Shown: one piece after another, positions 47,001 through 58,084 of the stretch
Numbering within the stretch: position 1 is the stretch's first letter
Layout of the letters: each line of letters starts with the position of its first letter
Assembly (NCBI RefSeq): GCF_027409185.1
Contig: NC_084469.1
Coordinates: forward strand, 79,767,918 to 79,831,917
Direction: 5' to 3'
DNA from: Cynocephalus volans
Lineage: Eukaryota > Chordata > Mammalia > Dermoptera > Cynocephalidae
Length of the DNA: 64,000 nucleotides
Translations under genes and position numbers: made by a program
Notes under the pieces: generated by a model
Database searches by the model: none
What the model was told of the DNA's origin: nothing
The model's input: the letters and a program-made list of their open reading frames with translations, nothing else

Positions 47001-47545
47001 CTTCTGAAGTGAGCATTTAATGCAATAAATTTTCCCCTCAATACTGCTTTTGCAGTATCCCACAGGTTTTGGTATGATGTATCATTGTTTTCATTAGTTT
47101 CAATAAATTTTTTGATTTCCTGCTTGATTTCTTCTTGGACCCATATGTCATTAAGTAGAATGCTGTTTAATTTCCATGTGTTTGTATAGTTTCCAGAGTT
47201 TCGTTTGTTATTAATTTCTAGTTTTAATCCATTGTGGTCTGAGAAGATACATGGGATAATTCCAATTTTTTTTAATTTATTGAGACTTGATTTGTGACCT
47301 AATATGTGATCTATCCTGGAGAATGATCCATGTGCTGATGAGAAGAATGAATATTCTGAGATGGTTTGGTAGAATGTTCTGTAGATATCTGCCAATTCCA
47401 ATCGGTCTAGAGTCTTGTTTAGATCTTGTGTTTCTCTACTGATTCTTTGCCTAGATGATCTGTCTAATATTGACAGTGGGGTGTTCAGGTCCCCTGCTAT
47501 TATGGTATTAGTGTCTATTTCCTTCTTTAGGTCTAAGAGAGTTTG
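44095..47545 (-). pseudogene. L1 copy 2 ORF2, main part (minus strand), frameshifted
   Basis: ORF2p from mid-endonuclease to the natural stop at 44095. Endonuclease landmarks are AGDLNTPLS and the SDHNG histidine motif. RT landmarks are [12 protein letters not shown] and FADDMILY (near 45815). The C-terminal Cys-rich segment reads [18 protein letters not shown], where copy 1 has His in place of Tyr, so a putative metal ligand is lost. The frame is open from 47563 to 45914, then shifts within the GTRQGCPL-equivalent region near 45945 and again at a T9-10 run near 45330. It is the downstream portion of the same ORF whose first ~125 codons lie inverted at 49673-50047. Confidence 0.92.
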
Positions 47546-48512
47546 CCCCCGTGCTGCCTCCATTTTCCCAGGTGCGGGCAGCTCCGCCCTGCTCGGCCAT
47601 CACTGAGCCCTCCCACTTGCTTGGCCCAGTGCTGGGCTTTCCAGAGCCTGCGGGCTGGCCTCCTCTCCCACTCCCTCCGCGGTTCTCTGGCGGGGCTGGT
47701 GGCGTGGGGCGTCCGCGGCCAGTGTTGGGAGGGCAAGGAAGTATGGGCGGGCCGACTGTCACTCCACCACACCCTGGACTCCAGCCCCGGTAAACTTCCT
47801 GTTACTGGGAGGCAGATACCATCTCTGCGGCCACCAGTTTGGAAAAAGGCCTAACGAAATTCTGGTTGGGAATAGTGTGGTAGGAGAGTTCCCAGGTCCG
47901 CTTGAACCTGCCAGAGAGCAGGCTGCAGGCGGGCGCTAGACTCGGTTTATACCAGGGGGATACAAAGGTGAACAAGACCCGAGAAAGATCTACACAGTGC
48001 TACAAAGGCACCCAAAGAGACCAGTCGTCTGTGCCTAGCAGAAACCTGGTAGACTTCCTGGGCGAGGCGGTGCCGAGCAGGGTCTTGAAGGCCCAGCTGA
48101 TAGACGAGGGGTGCAGAAGACACGCCCCAGCCCAGCACAGTGCGCACAGAGGGGGGAGACGTGCGGCCAGGGAGGCGGAGACTCGACAGAAACCACACAC
48201 CCTGTGGGGTCGCCACTGCACGATCTAACAGCCTGGGCCAGAGCACACGGAACGAGGAGAAGTCCTGCACAGGAAGTGAAAGCTCAACAGAGATCACACA
48301 CCCTGTGGTACGTGATCCACCAGCCCAGCAGAGTCCAAGCTGACCAGAAAGGTGGCTCCCCGGAGAAGCCCAAGACCCGAGGCAACCACACACACAAGGC
48401 ACTAGAGGCCAACTGAGCAGTCACGGAGGGAGCCATACCAAATTGGCAACCACAGCAACATCCTAGTTAGTCATTAGTCTCAAACCCGTGGACTGTGAAA
48501 CCCCCTGCCACA
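47546..48512 (+). promoter_or_regulatory. L1 copy 2 5' UTR with internal promoter
   Basis: About 970 bp of GC- and CpG-rich sequence from the inversion junction to ORF1. A 'gcctccatttt' word lies about 10 bases from the start, similar in position and core (CCAT) to the YY1 site at the start of primate L1 5' UTRs. This supports a complete 5' end. The module CACACACCCTGTGG occurs at 48194-48207 and 48295-48308, 101 bp apart with similar flanks, suggesting a duplicated promoter unit. Several overlapping open frames here are composition artefacts. Confidence 0.75.
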
Positions 48513-49489
48513 ATGAATAAACACCAAAAAATAGATACCAGAAATACAAAAAATCAAGAAAGTACACCACCAAAAGTTAATAAATCTCAAACTCTAGATC
48601 CTATAGAACAAGAAGCCCTTGAAATAACTGACAAGGAATTTCGAGTGATAATTCTAAGGAAACTGAATGAGATACAAGAAAACTCAGCTAGACATCATGA
48701 TGAAATGAGGAAAAGTATACAGGATCTGAAAGAGGAAATGTACAAGGAAATCAATGTCCTGAAAAAAAATGTAGCAGAACTTGCTGAACTGAAGAAGTTA
48801 TTCAGCGAAATAAAAAACACAACGGAGAGTTTAACCAGCAGGCTTGTCGAAGTTGAAGAGAGAACCTCTGAACTTGAAGATGGGCTGTTTGAAATAACAC
48901 AAGCAGACAAAAAGAAAAAAAAGAATCAAGGACATGGAAGAAAATCTGAGAGGGATATCAGACAACCTCAAGCACTCAAATATCCGAGTCATGGGTATTC
49001 CAGAAGGGGAGGAAAATGGAGATTCCATTGAAAACATTCAACAAAATAGTGGCAGAAAACTTCCCAGGTATAGGAAAAATCACAGATCTTCAGATCCAGG
49101 AAGCTCAACGATCTCCAAACGTATTCAACCCAAAAAGGCCTTCTCCAAGACATGTCATAGTCAAATTGGCAAAACTCAGAGACAAAGAGAGAATCTTAAA
49201 AGCTGCAAGAGAGAAGCGTCAAATCACCTATAAGGGAGCCCCAATCAGGTTAACATCAGACTTTTCATCACAAACCCTAAAAGCTAGAAAGGAATGGGAT
49301 GATATTTTCAAAATACTAAAAGACAAAGATTGCCAGCCAAGAATACTCTACCCTGCAAGGCTATCCTTCCAAAATGAGGGGCAAATAGTATATTTCTCAG
49401 ACAAACAAAAACTGCAGGAGTTCACTACCACACGACCACCCTTACAAGAAATCCTCAAGGGAGTACTGGGTTTGGTTCCTGAAAAATAA
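48513..49489 (+). pseudogene. L1 copy 2 ORF1, broken by two frameshifts
   Basis: ORF1p is the L1 RNA-binding chaperone that trimerises and forms the RNP with ORF2p. ATG at 48513 (MNKHQKID). The N-terminal half is a coiled coil (heptad-like stretch from about EITDKEFRV to SELEDGL), followed by the RRM-like and C-terminal domains (RVMGIPEGEENGD, then NFPGIGKITDLQIQ, AAREKRQITYKGAPIRLTSD, LKDKDCQPRILYPA). The frame shifts in an A-rich run near 48908-48925 and again near 49038-49050. Stop at 49489. The reading order matches mammalian ORF1p, about 325 residues if the frames are followed. Confidence 0.9.
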
Positions 49490-49672
49490 CTACCACTGCC
49501 ATAAAAACCCAAGAAAAATCTAAACCAGTACAATAAAAATGGCATTCATGAAGAGAAAACAAGCTAACAAAAACACTATCTACAACCTAAGGAACCAACA
49601 AACACAGAAACCAAACAGTAAATCAGAAAGCAAGGAACAAAAGACACCTAAGACAACCAAACAACCAATAAA
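49490..49672 (+). other. L1 inter-ORF spacer
   Basis: 183 bp of A-rich sequence between ORF1 and ORF2, as usual in mammalian L1. Confidence 0.8.
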
Positions 49673-50047
49673 ATGCTAGGAATAAATCAACACCTTTCAA
49701 TAACAACTCTTAATGTAAAAGGCTTAAATTCCCCAATTAAAAGACACAGACTGGCTGACTGGATCAAAAAGCAGGACCCAACTATATGCTGCCTACAAGA
49801 GACCCACCTCACCCATAAAGATTCACACAGACTAAGAGTGAAAGGATGGAAAAAGATTTACCATGCAAACAGAAAAGAAAAACGAGCTGGAGTAGCTATT
49901 CTTATATCTGACAAAATAGACTTTAAACTAAAAACCATAAAAAGAGACAATGAGGGATACTACTTAATGATAAAAGGACTGATCCATCAAGAAGACATAA
50001 CAATCATAAATATGTACGCACCCAATGTTGGAGCAGCCAGATTTATA
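49673..50047 (+). pseudogene. L1 copy 2 ORF2, first 125 codons (endonuclease N-terminus)
   Basis: Starts with ATG at 49673 and runs open through the apurinic-like endonuclease N-terminus: LNVKGLNSPIKRHRLADWI, the catalytic-Glu motif CCLQETHLT, and INMYAPNVGAARFI. It is then cut at the inversion breakpoint, where the target duplication begins and adds a stop. The continuation lies at 47545 on the opposite strand ([10 protein letters not shown]...). Confidence 0.93.
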
Positions 50048-50063
50048 TAACACTTCAATCCTT
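50048..50063. repeat. Target-site duplication of L1 copy 2 (right)
   Basis: Identical to 43652-43667; immediately follows the endonuclease fragment. Confidence 0.93.
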
Positions 50064-50366
50064 CACCATCATTTTTGTTCCTCCACATTTCCAAGTAGGA
50101 ACACAAAATGGTGATGACATCTCTCACACTCATGCCATTGCTTCCCATAAGAAGTTCATTAATTTTTCACCCTCAGGACTCAAGCATCAAGGCCACCCCA
50201 ACCCATGATAGAAAATGCAGTCCCTGCAGATAGGCAGATTTTTATACAAAAAAAAAAATACCTAATGATAGCTAGACGGATGGATGAAAGGTAGAGAGAT
50301 GATAGAGAAAAGATAGATGATAGGTAGGAACATAGATAATCAATAGATAGACAGATAGGTAATGGT
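50064..50366. other. Unique sequence with GATA-like tetranucleotide run
   Basis: 50265-50360 is rich in TAGA/GATA tetranucleotides grading into the following microsatellite. No gene. Confidence 0.5.
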
Positions 50367-50491
50367 AGGAAGGAAGGAAGGAAGGAAGGAAGGAAGACAG
50401 GAAGGAAGGAAGGAAGGAAGGAAGGAAGGAAGGAAGGAAGGAAGGAAGGAAGGAAGGAAGGAAGGAAGGAAGGAAGGAAGGAAGGAAGGAA
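50367..50491. repeat. (GGAA)n microsatellite
   Basis: About 30 GGAA units with one interruption (gacag near 50396). Opens artificial Pro/Ser/Leu/Phe frames on the minus strand. Confidence 0.97.
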
Positions 50492-50689
50492 AACAGGAAT
50501 AAAAAGAGTTGAAGATTGTGATTTCCTAACAATGCCAATGGGATTGCAGAGCATAAACCCTCTCTTATCCTGAAACTCTGTACCTCTCCTTAGGTAAATT
50601 ATGAAAGAACATAGCTCTCAACAAATATTTAGTAGGCATCACTCTTTGTAGAGTAAAATACCATGTCCCACAGGGCACAGACTTCCATG

Positions 50690-50783
50690 TCTGGCTTAAT
50701 CACCTGGAAAGCCCTCTAAAAGTACACACTCTCAGGACCTATCCCAAAGATCCTAACTCTATAGATCAAGGGTGAGCCTGCAG

Positions 50784-50822
<39 letters not shown>

Positions 50823-50870
50823 GCCCTGTGATTTTACTAATCTTGGTAGTTTGAGAACCTTTACTACAGG
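50690..50870. mobile_element. hAT-Charlie MITE with (CT)n insertion
   Basis: 'cttaatcacctggaaagcc', 'ctctcaggacctatcccaaa' on the left and 'ttggtagtttgagaaccttt' on the right resemble the 14528-14705 element. A (CT)15 run (50789-50818) splits it. Confidence 0.55.
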
Positions 50871-50984
50871 GCATGCAAAAGAAAGCCAAGCCATGGAGAC
50901 TTCTGTCCCAGAGATATAAACATGATTGGATTCCTGTTCTATCCCAAATGCTTCTGAGAAAATGCTGGAAGCTAGAGCTGAACC

Positions 50985-51200
50985 CAAGCTCAGCTGCCTA
51001 CTCACATGGACTTCTTGGCCAAGCCACTGAAATTGAGCTTTCTCAAGTCTTAAGATGGGGATATTAGTGGCCTCTATTCCACGGGGTAGCTGGATGGATA
51101 GAATGAAACAGCACATATAAAGCACTTAGCACAAAGCCTGGGACAAATAATAAGGGTTTAATAAAAGCTGGCATATGTTGCTGTTACTCTTATCACAGTC
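50985..51200 (+). repeat. MIR SINE
   Basis: 'cttggccaagccactgaaat', 'gagctttctcaagtcttaag', 'atggggatattagtgg', 'aaagcacttagcacaaagcc' and 'tgggacaaataataaggg' follow sense MIR. Confidence 0.8.
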
Positions 51201-53064
51201 AAGTTAGAGGGGTCAGGCTGTACTCAAATGCTGTGAATGACAACAGAAGGAAGATACATTTAGAAACTGATATTAGTCAAGGAAAATATAATAGTAATAA
51301 TAATAATGACAGCTGGAGGCTACTTACTCTGTAAGTAGCCTCCCCGCTTGAAGAAATTTTAGAGAAATGGAATTATCAGTCCCAAACAGATCCTCTATCC
51401 AATTCCCCCATGGCGGCCCTTAGTTATCATCACTGGGGACCAAACCAAGTTCTGCCCATGCTGAAGATAAAGGTCAAAATCCAAGGATGAACCTTGGCAA
51501 AACTGTAATGTTGGACTTAGCACATCCCTGCTTCCTTGTTTGGTTGCCTTGGCCTGACCCCAGACACTTATCCTTCTTAACCATCCTTCACTCTTGCCCT
51601 TTCTCCCAGGAAAGTGCTGATAAACTCAGTCCCAGGGTGCTGTAAATGACATGTAGCCCCTGAAAAGATCTCCCCCCCCCCACTGCCACCTGGAAATGTG
51701 CACATTTTCTGAGAACTAAAAACCTTAAACCAGGGGCATGATCTCTGATTGGAGAACCTGGGATACCCATGGATCTTCTGAAGGTGTTCCTAGGGAGGCA
51801 GGAGGTAAGCTGTCCCTGCCCCAGATGAGCAGCACTTCACAGTTTAGAAAGCTCGTTCATCCCATCTTTCCATTGGTGCCTCTTAGCAGTTTTGTGATGT
51901 ACATAAGGAAGGTAAAACCAGTTGTCAAAGCCAAAAGAGCCCTTAAGCATCAGTAAGTCCAGAATTCCCAAAGTCCAGGATACGTATGCTACACGAGCTG
52001 ATGTGAGCCACTGCACAGTCCCGGCGTGCCCTCACAGAGACCCACTCTCAGCCCTCATCCTATCCCTCTGACTAGCTGTAGAGAAACATGGGTCTCCATG
52101 GGTCCTAGTGTGTCTTTAATCCCTTTCTAACATTTGCCCATCTCGCTTTTTAAGAAACCATGAGTAGACCTATAGCTCAGAATCTTTGGCAAGCAACAAC
52201 ATTTAGCTAGAATTTAATAACAGCTTTTTTGTTTGTGTTATACTTATTTTTTCTGTTACTTTCTATTTATGCCAACTGGTTTTCCATCCATGAGAGCGAA
52301 TTAAGATTCCTTTTCAAAAAAATTATTAAGTAAATTTAGTGAGTCAATTAAAAAGAAAATATTAAGTAGATAAGACTACAAGTGATTCTGCAACATGACA
52401 AAAATTACAAAAGTGATATACACACATGATTTAATTCTGGAAAACTCTCACCAACACAACCCATCATCCTGCCAACAGAGAACTGAGGCCAAGTTCAAGG
52501 TCACCTGCTTGTTGGTAGCAAAATTCATTCTGGGCTCATTCTGTACATGCAGCCAGCCCTAAGACATGAGCAGCTGAAGAAACAGCAGGCCCTGGGAGAG
52601 CAGGATGAGGCCTTGGTGATGGAGCAGGGAGATAGAAGGAAAAGGCCCTGGAGAGTCTGCAATCCAACCAAGAGTGAACCTGTGCTAGGGGCCCATCTGC
52701 AGGATTAATTCCAATCTGAAGCAAAGCTCAGGTTAGGAAGGAAGCTAAATCCTAGAGTTCAGAGCCTCTTCCTTTTGCAGAGATCCATCTGTGGCAAAAT
52801 AGAAATATCTCACATCTAGCCTCCCTGGCTCAGTTGTTAGACTTTGGGAAATTACATATGAACACATAAATGTGAACTAAAAGAGCCAATATGTGGCATC
52901 ACTAGGTGCTAGCAGACATTGTCATCAGAATGAACAGTTACCAGACTGCACTGGACTTATCTTCAATGGTGACTGCATATGGCAGAGCTAAGCAACAGCA
53001 ACAGTATACTAATAACTCTTCATGGCTTCCCTTGCTTGGTGTCTGAACTAGACCTGATGCTGCT
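51201..53064. other. Unique sequence, no gene recognised
   Basis: Contains a short AAT run (51291-51306) and otherwise no recognised repeat or exon. Confidence 0.4.
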
Positions 53065-53290
53065 GGGTTAAAGCGGGGTTTCTCAACTTTGTCACTATGG
53101 ACATTTTGGGCCAGATAAGTTTCCTGTGGAAGGCTGCCATGCACATTGTAGGATGTGTAGAAGCATCTCTACCTCTACCCACTAGATGCACTAACCCTAA
53201 CCTGCCCACTCCGTAATGACCAAAAATGTCCCCAGACACTGCCACATGTCCTCTGAGGGGCAAAGTCTCCCCTTGTTGGAAACAACTAGG
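53065..53290 (-). mobile_element. MER5A-type hAT-Charlie MITE
   Basis: 'ggtttctcaactttgtcac', 'atggacattttgggccagat', 'tgtaggatgtgtagaagcat', 'ctacccactagatgcac' and 'tccccagacactgccacat' are the antisense order of MER5A. The ends form imperfect terminal inverted repeats (gtttctcaac / ..aactaggtta). Confidence 0.8.
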
Positions 53291-53694
53291 TTAAAGTAAT
53301 CCCAAGAGGATACTGAACAATTTAAAGAGAGTGTAGAAGAATCCTCAAGAGAAAAATATTAAATATTTTGGTTCTAGAGGATGTAGAAGTTCAAGAAATT
53401 TGAGAACTAATATTAGAACTAATATTAGAGAACTAAGAATTTATACAGTTGGACTTTCTAGATATAAATATGGAGGGTCTGGCATACAATAGATTCTCAG
53501 TAGCCTTTTAATTTCTTTGCCAAGTTCTTGCTGTTTTGTATGCCTATTTCTTCCATTAGCTTTTGAAGATCATTGTGTGTATATGCTAATTTAAAAATTA
53601 GAAAGAAATATTGGAGATGAGAAAAAGAGGCATGTATGTTTAATTACAGTCTTCTCTTATACAAAATGGCACCAAAAACAAGACATGGTGGGCA
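53291..53694. other. Unique AT-rich sequence
   Basis: Includes a small duplicated word 'gaactaatattaga' near 53404-53430. No gene. Confidence 0.4.
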
Positions 53695-54060
53695 TCATGG
53701 CTTGTCCTGCTTTGGTCTGCTCAGTATTCCTTCCCTGCTTTTGCTGTAAATAGTGCCCACCTTTCCTCTGGGAAAGTGACAGCTTAAAACTCCCCACTCA
53801 GTCTTGGCCACAGGGTGAGAACAGAATCTAAGGCCAATCAAAGAGTCTTTCCTGGGAGATCTATTCTTGAGTAGAGATGCACAGGGAAGAGTTTAGCCAG
53901 GTGACAGCTGCCCTTGAGAAAGACAGGTCATGGTTCCTGCTTTACTGAATTCACCAGAGATGCCCTGGATCTTACCAGTAGCCCTTCCATGATTCCTTTT
54001 TCTTGCAAAGTTAGTGAAGCCCAGTCTCTATTATTTGCAACAAAAGAACCTCATAAAAGT
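53695..54060 (+). mobile_element. LTR-like repeat, family Y, sense
   Basis: 'taaggccaatcaaagagtct', 'ttcctgggagatctattctt', 'gagatgccctggatcttacc' and '..tattatttgcaacaaaagaa' follow the sense order of the elements at 12975 and 22085. Confidence 0.5.
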
Positions 54061-56029
54061 CTTTAAAACTTAGAGTGACACAGATCAGTCTGGCTTCCTA
54101 TAATAGGAGCTTTTAAAAATTTAAATTCTACTCGACCAGTTAGAAATATGTTAAGGTCAATAACAGATACAGTAGAAATAAGTTTAGTAAATTGAAAAGA
54201 AATTGGAGGTGGGCATGTAGTTTAAATGCAAAAGAGGAAAAAATTAAATCAATAGAGTCTGCACTGGATAACTGCAGTATGCCTTCTACACAAAGAATCA
54301 TTAGCATCTTATTCTAACGTGGATTGGGCAGATGAGGTGCAGCGTGGTTCTTGTATTAGGAAGCAGGGTTTGCAAATATTACATCGAAGAGTTGCATCAT
54401 ATAAGAATTTACTTTTCTCAAAGCCAACTAATCACGCTTGGTAGAGATAGAGGAGAGAGAGAAGGAGGGAGGAAGAAAGAGAGAAAAAAGAAATCTAAAT
54501 AGGGCAGGATGCCCCAAAAGTAATGTGAAGTGGGATTCGCGAATCTGTTGGCCCCTCCATCAGCCTCAGTGTCTTCGTGGTTCACAGCGGGAGCATCTCG
54601 CTCCATTGAGTGTGACTTTCTATTTTTCACACACAGCTCCTAAATTACTTTATCTCATGCTCAATGGATAAGAGTGTGCTCTCTTCCAACACTGAAGAAA
54701 ATTCTAACAGGGTTGTACTGACTGAGAGGATGGTAAAGAGTAACTGCAATATTTTGGTTTGAAACCATTTGTTACTTTATTTCATTTTTCACCTTACAGT
54801 CAGTATCAATGTCATTATCATTTCTCTGTCGGGTGTAGCAGCTGCAGCGAGATGTGTCCTTCCCTTCACTACTCATCTCTGCAAGCTGAAGACTGCTTGA
54901 AAGGAAGACCTGACTCTGCCTAGGGCTCTTTGTGGCCTGGGGATTGAGGACTGGGGAGCCATTAATGCTTTAGAAACAGCCTTCAATCTTGGAAGCAGGC
55001 GGGAAGTTGGTGGGTCAATACAAGCTTCCTCACCCCCCATGAGGTATCATTCTGAAATGCGTGTTCTTTGTGATTGCCCAAGTTCTCAGTGGGATTGAAC
55101 CCCATTTCCCCACAGTAACAACTTCCCATTTATTTGGCTGCCTTTCCTTTCCTGTTTTCCTTACAAACCACTTGCTCTCAAATTCTGAGGATCTACTTCC
55201 GAAGGAACCCAAACCAAGACTCCTGCATTTTTTAACATCTCTTATCTTCACCTCACTGCTATGCTCCAAAAAGGAAAGCTTAGTGGGTTTTTAACATCAA
55301 AATCCAGCATTGCCTACCAAGCCATCTTCTCAAGTAAAAGCCATAGGTACACCATTTACAGCCCAAGGGGTTTTCAAGGGCCTAAGACCCAAAACAAAAG
55401 GCACTGGCTGCAAAATAGCCAAAGAGATCTGCAAAACCATATGTAACATATGTTTGATTAAATATCTAAAAAATGTAGGATGAGGTTAACTTGTCCACCA
55501 TAGCTCAAGTAGAGTTGTATGCAGTTACATATGAATTATAATTCATGTGGGCTGTGGGCATTTTAAAATGCTGTCATTGATAAGCGGCAGGGCAAGCGAG
55601 AAAAGCATGCCAACGGGCTATGGATATTACGAGAAGAGTCCTGGTGGTCGAGACTGGAATCTCTGCATCTAAGACTATACTTGGACTCTTCAAAACAGAG
55701 GAGAAAATGTCTTTCCAGCTCCCCCTGCCTCCCCCAGAGTTATAGATCTCCTTCTGTGGACAGAAATCTTTTCTGGGGAGAAGATGTCACCAACGTTTAG
55801 AATCCAATATTTGCCGTGGCTTTGTTCTGCCTTCCCAGGAATCCATACCCTGCAGAGTTTCTGAGGAAGTCCTGATCTTCCCAGGCTGGATTGTGACACC
55901 TCTGGGCCCCTCCCCCACATCAGCTTTATATCCAAATGTGACTGGAAGGCTGTGAGGCTCAAGGTGATCAATGACAGCTCCAATCAAAGCCACCCAGACA
56001 GGCAGCGGGCTTGCCACTCCTTGATATAA
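54061..56029. other. Unique sequence, no gene recognised
   Basis: Several isolated retained CpGs (54525-54600, 54828-54850, 55580-55640) hint at constrained patches, but no exon or repeat is recognised. Confidence 0.4.
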
Positions 56030-56240
56030 AAGGTGTTTTATTTCTCATCCCTTTATTTTTGTCACTGAAAGAATGCTTCCCATGTGTGGATTAATTAAAG
56101 TGTAAACATTAAATATTGATTGATGCATTATCAGCATGGAGCAGTGGCCTCCCGTCTGATTGATTCCTGCAGTGATTTATTGTCATATTTGGGGAGTCAT
56201 TTCGCTTGATAACTAAGAGGGATAGTCTGCCTCCCCCAGC
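56030..56240. promoter_or_regulatory. Candidate regulatory block with paired TGATTGAT motifs
   Basis: Repeat-free block containing 'ggattaattaaag' (56088-56100) and TGATTGAT at both 56117-56124 and 56157-56164, the classic PBX-HOX composite core, 40 bp start to start. AT-rich factor sites ('aaatattgattg', 'gtgatttattgtcat') surround them. Enhancer role is inference. Confidence 0.4.
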
Positions 56241-56714
56241 TCACTCCCTTCTTTTTTTTTCCCGGTACCTCCTCTTATTCTTCTAGGTGACTTCTGAGTT
56301 CCAATAACTAACACATCTTCATCTTACTGTCGAGAGAAAAGTGTGTGGCCTGACATTTGTTTTGTGTATGTATATGTCTGTGTGTGTCTCCCAGGCAATT
56401 ATCAAATCAATTAACAATTTAACACAGAAAATAACAAATCTACCCTCTTCTAGGGGATATTTCTGATTAGCAGAGCTTGCCCCTACAGAGCTCTGTGAAA
56501 TATGATTATGGGCTAGTGGGGGGGGGGGGCAGAGTGAGTATAAAATGAAACAAAGAGAGAAAAAGAAAAAAAGAAACCCTATAGTTCCTGCCTTGTCATT
56601 TCTCTGAGGTCTACTTTCACTGTGGAAATAGAAAGTGGAGAGGAAATAAAGTAGCAATTTATATTTATAATTGGTTATAAGTCTCTAGAGATATGAATCA
56701 CCATACTACATTTT
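56241..56714. other. Unique sequence, G-run at 56517-56529
   Basis: No gene or named repeat; purine-rich 56535-56580. Confidence 0.4.
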
Positions 56715-56797
56715 ATCAGGTTGACCCACATGAAATTGCTGTTTTTGTAGGTCAAAATTATCAAATGTTGACAATTTCATACAGCTCAATCTTACAT
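56715..56797. mobile_element. Palindromic MITE, copy 2
   Basis: 'aggttgacccacatgaaatt' and '..gacaatttcatacagctc' form the arms of an imperfect hairpin. The shared core 'tttttgtaggtca' and arms identify it with 34331-34416. Confidence 0.6.
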
Positions 56798-56894
56798 ACT
56801 GAAACTTCCTCCTGAAGTAAGATATGATGGTTATTGTTTATCCTGTTTTCAAACGGGAAAATGTCACCAAAGGGGTAGGTCACATATAGCTACC

Positions 56895-57018
56895 ATTGAA
56901 TCTGTGTTTTAGCATAAACCAAGCATTAATCTAAATACTTTACATAATTTCCTCATGGAAAATCTATCACAGCCTGTGAGGTAAGCACTATCATTTTACC
57001 CATTTACAAATTCACACA

Positions 57019-57054
<36 letters not shown>

Positions 57055-57055
57055 A
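56895..57055 (-). repeat. MIR fragment plus (CA)n(A)n
   Basis: 56900-57005 is antisense MIR ('aaccaagcattaatctaaat', 'actttacataatttcctcat', 'cctgtgaggtaagcactat'), cut by a (CA)10 run and an A22 run (57014-57052). Confidence 0.75.
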
Positions 57056-58015
57056 GTAAACCCAAAACAAAGCTTTAAGTGGCCAAATAAGTTGGTGGAA
57101 ACCTCATAGGACACACAAATCTAAAGATGCCAACATCCCCGCAGTGTGTCTGGGTCAATGGGAGACCCCCAGATGTCCCAGGGGCCCTCTGACTCCCACT
57201 CAATGGTGTGCATAGCCCAGTGGACCCACAAATGGGTTGAAGACTTTGGCTTTGAAACTTTCTTGTTTCTTGGTTCCTTCTTCTGGTCAGGAGGAAGGCG
57301 CAGACACCATTCAGTTCAGAAAACACTGAAGGAAAGTGATTGACCCTACTTTCTAAGTTGCTGTTCTGAATAAGAGCCCAGAGCCAAGGACCACTTAAAG
57401 AAGTGGGCATCTGAGGCCTTCTTTGCTCCAATCAGGGAGCCCAAATGGGATGTCCCAAGGGACACCAACATCCAGTCAGGATAATGTCCTCAGAGGGGGA
57501 GAGTCTGGTCTCCTGATGAGTCATCAGACTATTTATCAATGGAACTAGAAAATGAAGCCAGCAAGCACACTGTCCCCCTCTACCTCCCTCAGTGCTGGAA
57601 ATTCTGGCTGGTGGCTCAGGGTTGCCCCCCCCACAGGACCCCGCCAATCACACTCAGGTCTGTAGGTCTGCATTGATGCCACTACCGTATTGTACAAATT
57701 GCACCACACAGCAAGATGGAATGAGCCCTGTGCTCTCTTCAGGACCTGTCAGTTTCCCCACAACCCATCTTTTCCATCTTCCCCATTGACACTTTTCCAA
57801 GGATGACCTAGATAAAACAGAATATGATTGGCTATTATACAATGGCTATATCCTTTAGAAACCTTTACATTCTGCATAATGACAGCATCTAATTACAATC
57901 ATTGATTACTGGGAAACATGTCAATTGGTGTTGACTTTCAGAAATGTCATGATACAAATGCATTCCTCTACCAGAAGATTATTCTATGAAAAAATTCAGG
58001 TTAAAATTGTTTTCT

Positions 58016-58016
<1 letters not shown>
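57056..58016. other. Unique sequence, no gene recognised
   Basis: 57840-57975 ('gcatctaattacaatcattg', 'attactgggaaacatgtcaa') is homeodomain-motif-rich and may be regulatory. The rest is unassigned. Confidence 0.4.

Positions 58017-58018
<2 letters not shown>

Positions 58019-58065
<47 letters not shown>
58019..58065. repeat. (GT)n microsatellite
   Basis: About 23 uninterrupted GT units, next to an old antisense L1 fragment. Confidence 0.97.
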
Positions 58066-58066
<1 letters not shown>

Positions 58067-58084
58067 GTTATTGGTGTTGTGTGT

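Larger units (their letters stand above)
43668..50047 (-). mobile_element. L1 copy 2, essentially full length, 5'-inverted
   Basis: One insertion of about 6.4 kb between perfect 16-bp duplications. On the plus strand the order is: poly(A) complement (43668-43686), short transduced segment, 3' UTR and most of ORF2 in minus orientation (to ~47545). A sharp switch follows, then 5' UTR, ORF1 and the first ~125 codons of ORF2 in plus orientation (47546-50047). Joining the two parts in L1 order loses only about one codon of ORF2. This is the outcome expected from twin priming during target-primed reverse transcription. The inverted part reaching the very 5' end of the element is unusual, since most such copies are also truncated. 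ORF1 and ORF2 both have frameshifts, so the element is dead. Confidence 0.93.

Noticed and set aside
47508..48416. Several 80-150-codon frames on both strands
   Set aside because: Lie in the CpG-rich L1 5' UTR and overlap one another; no homology.
50180..50554. Repetitive FLPS-type open frames on the minus strand
   Set aside because: Translation of the GGAA microsatellite complement.
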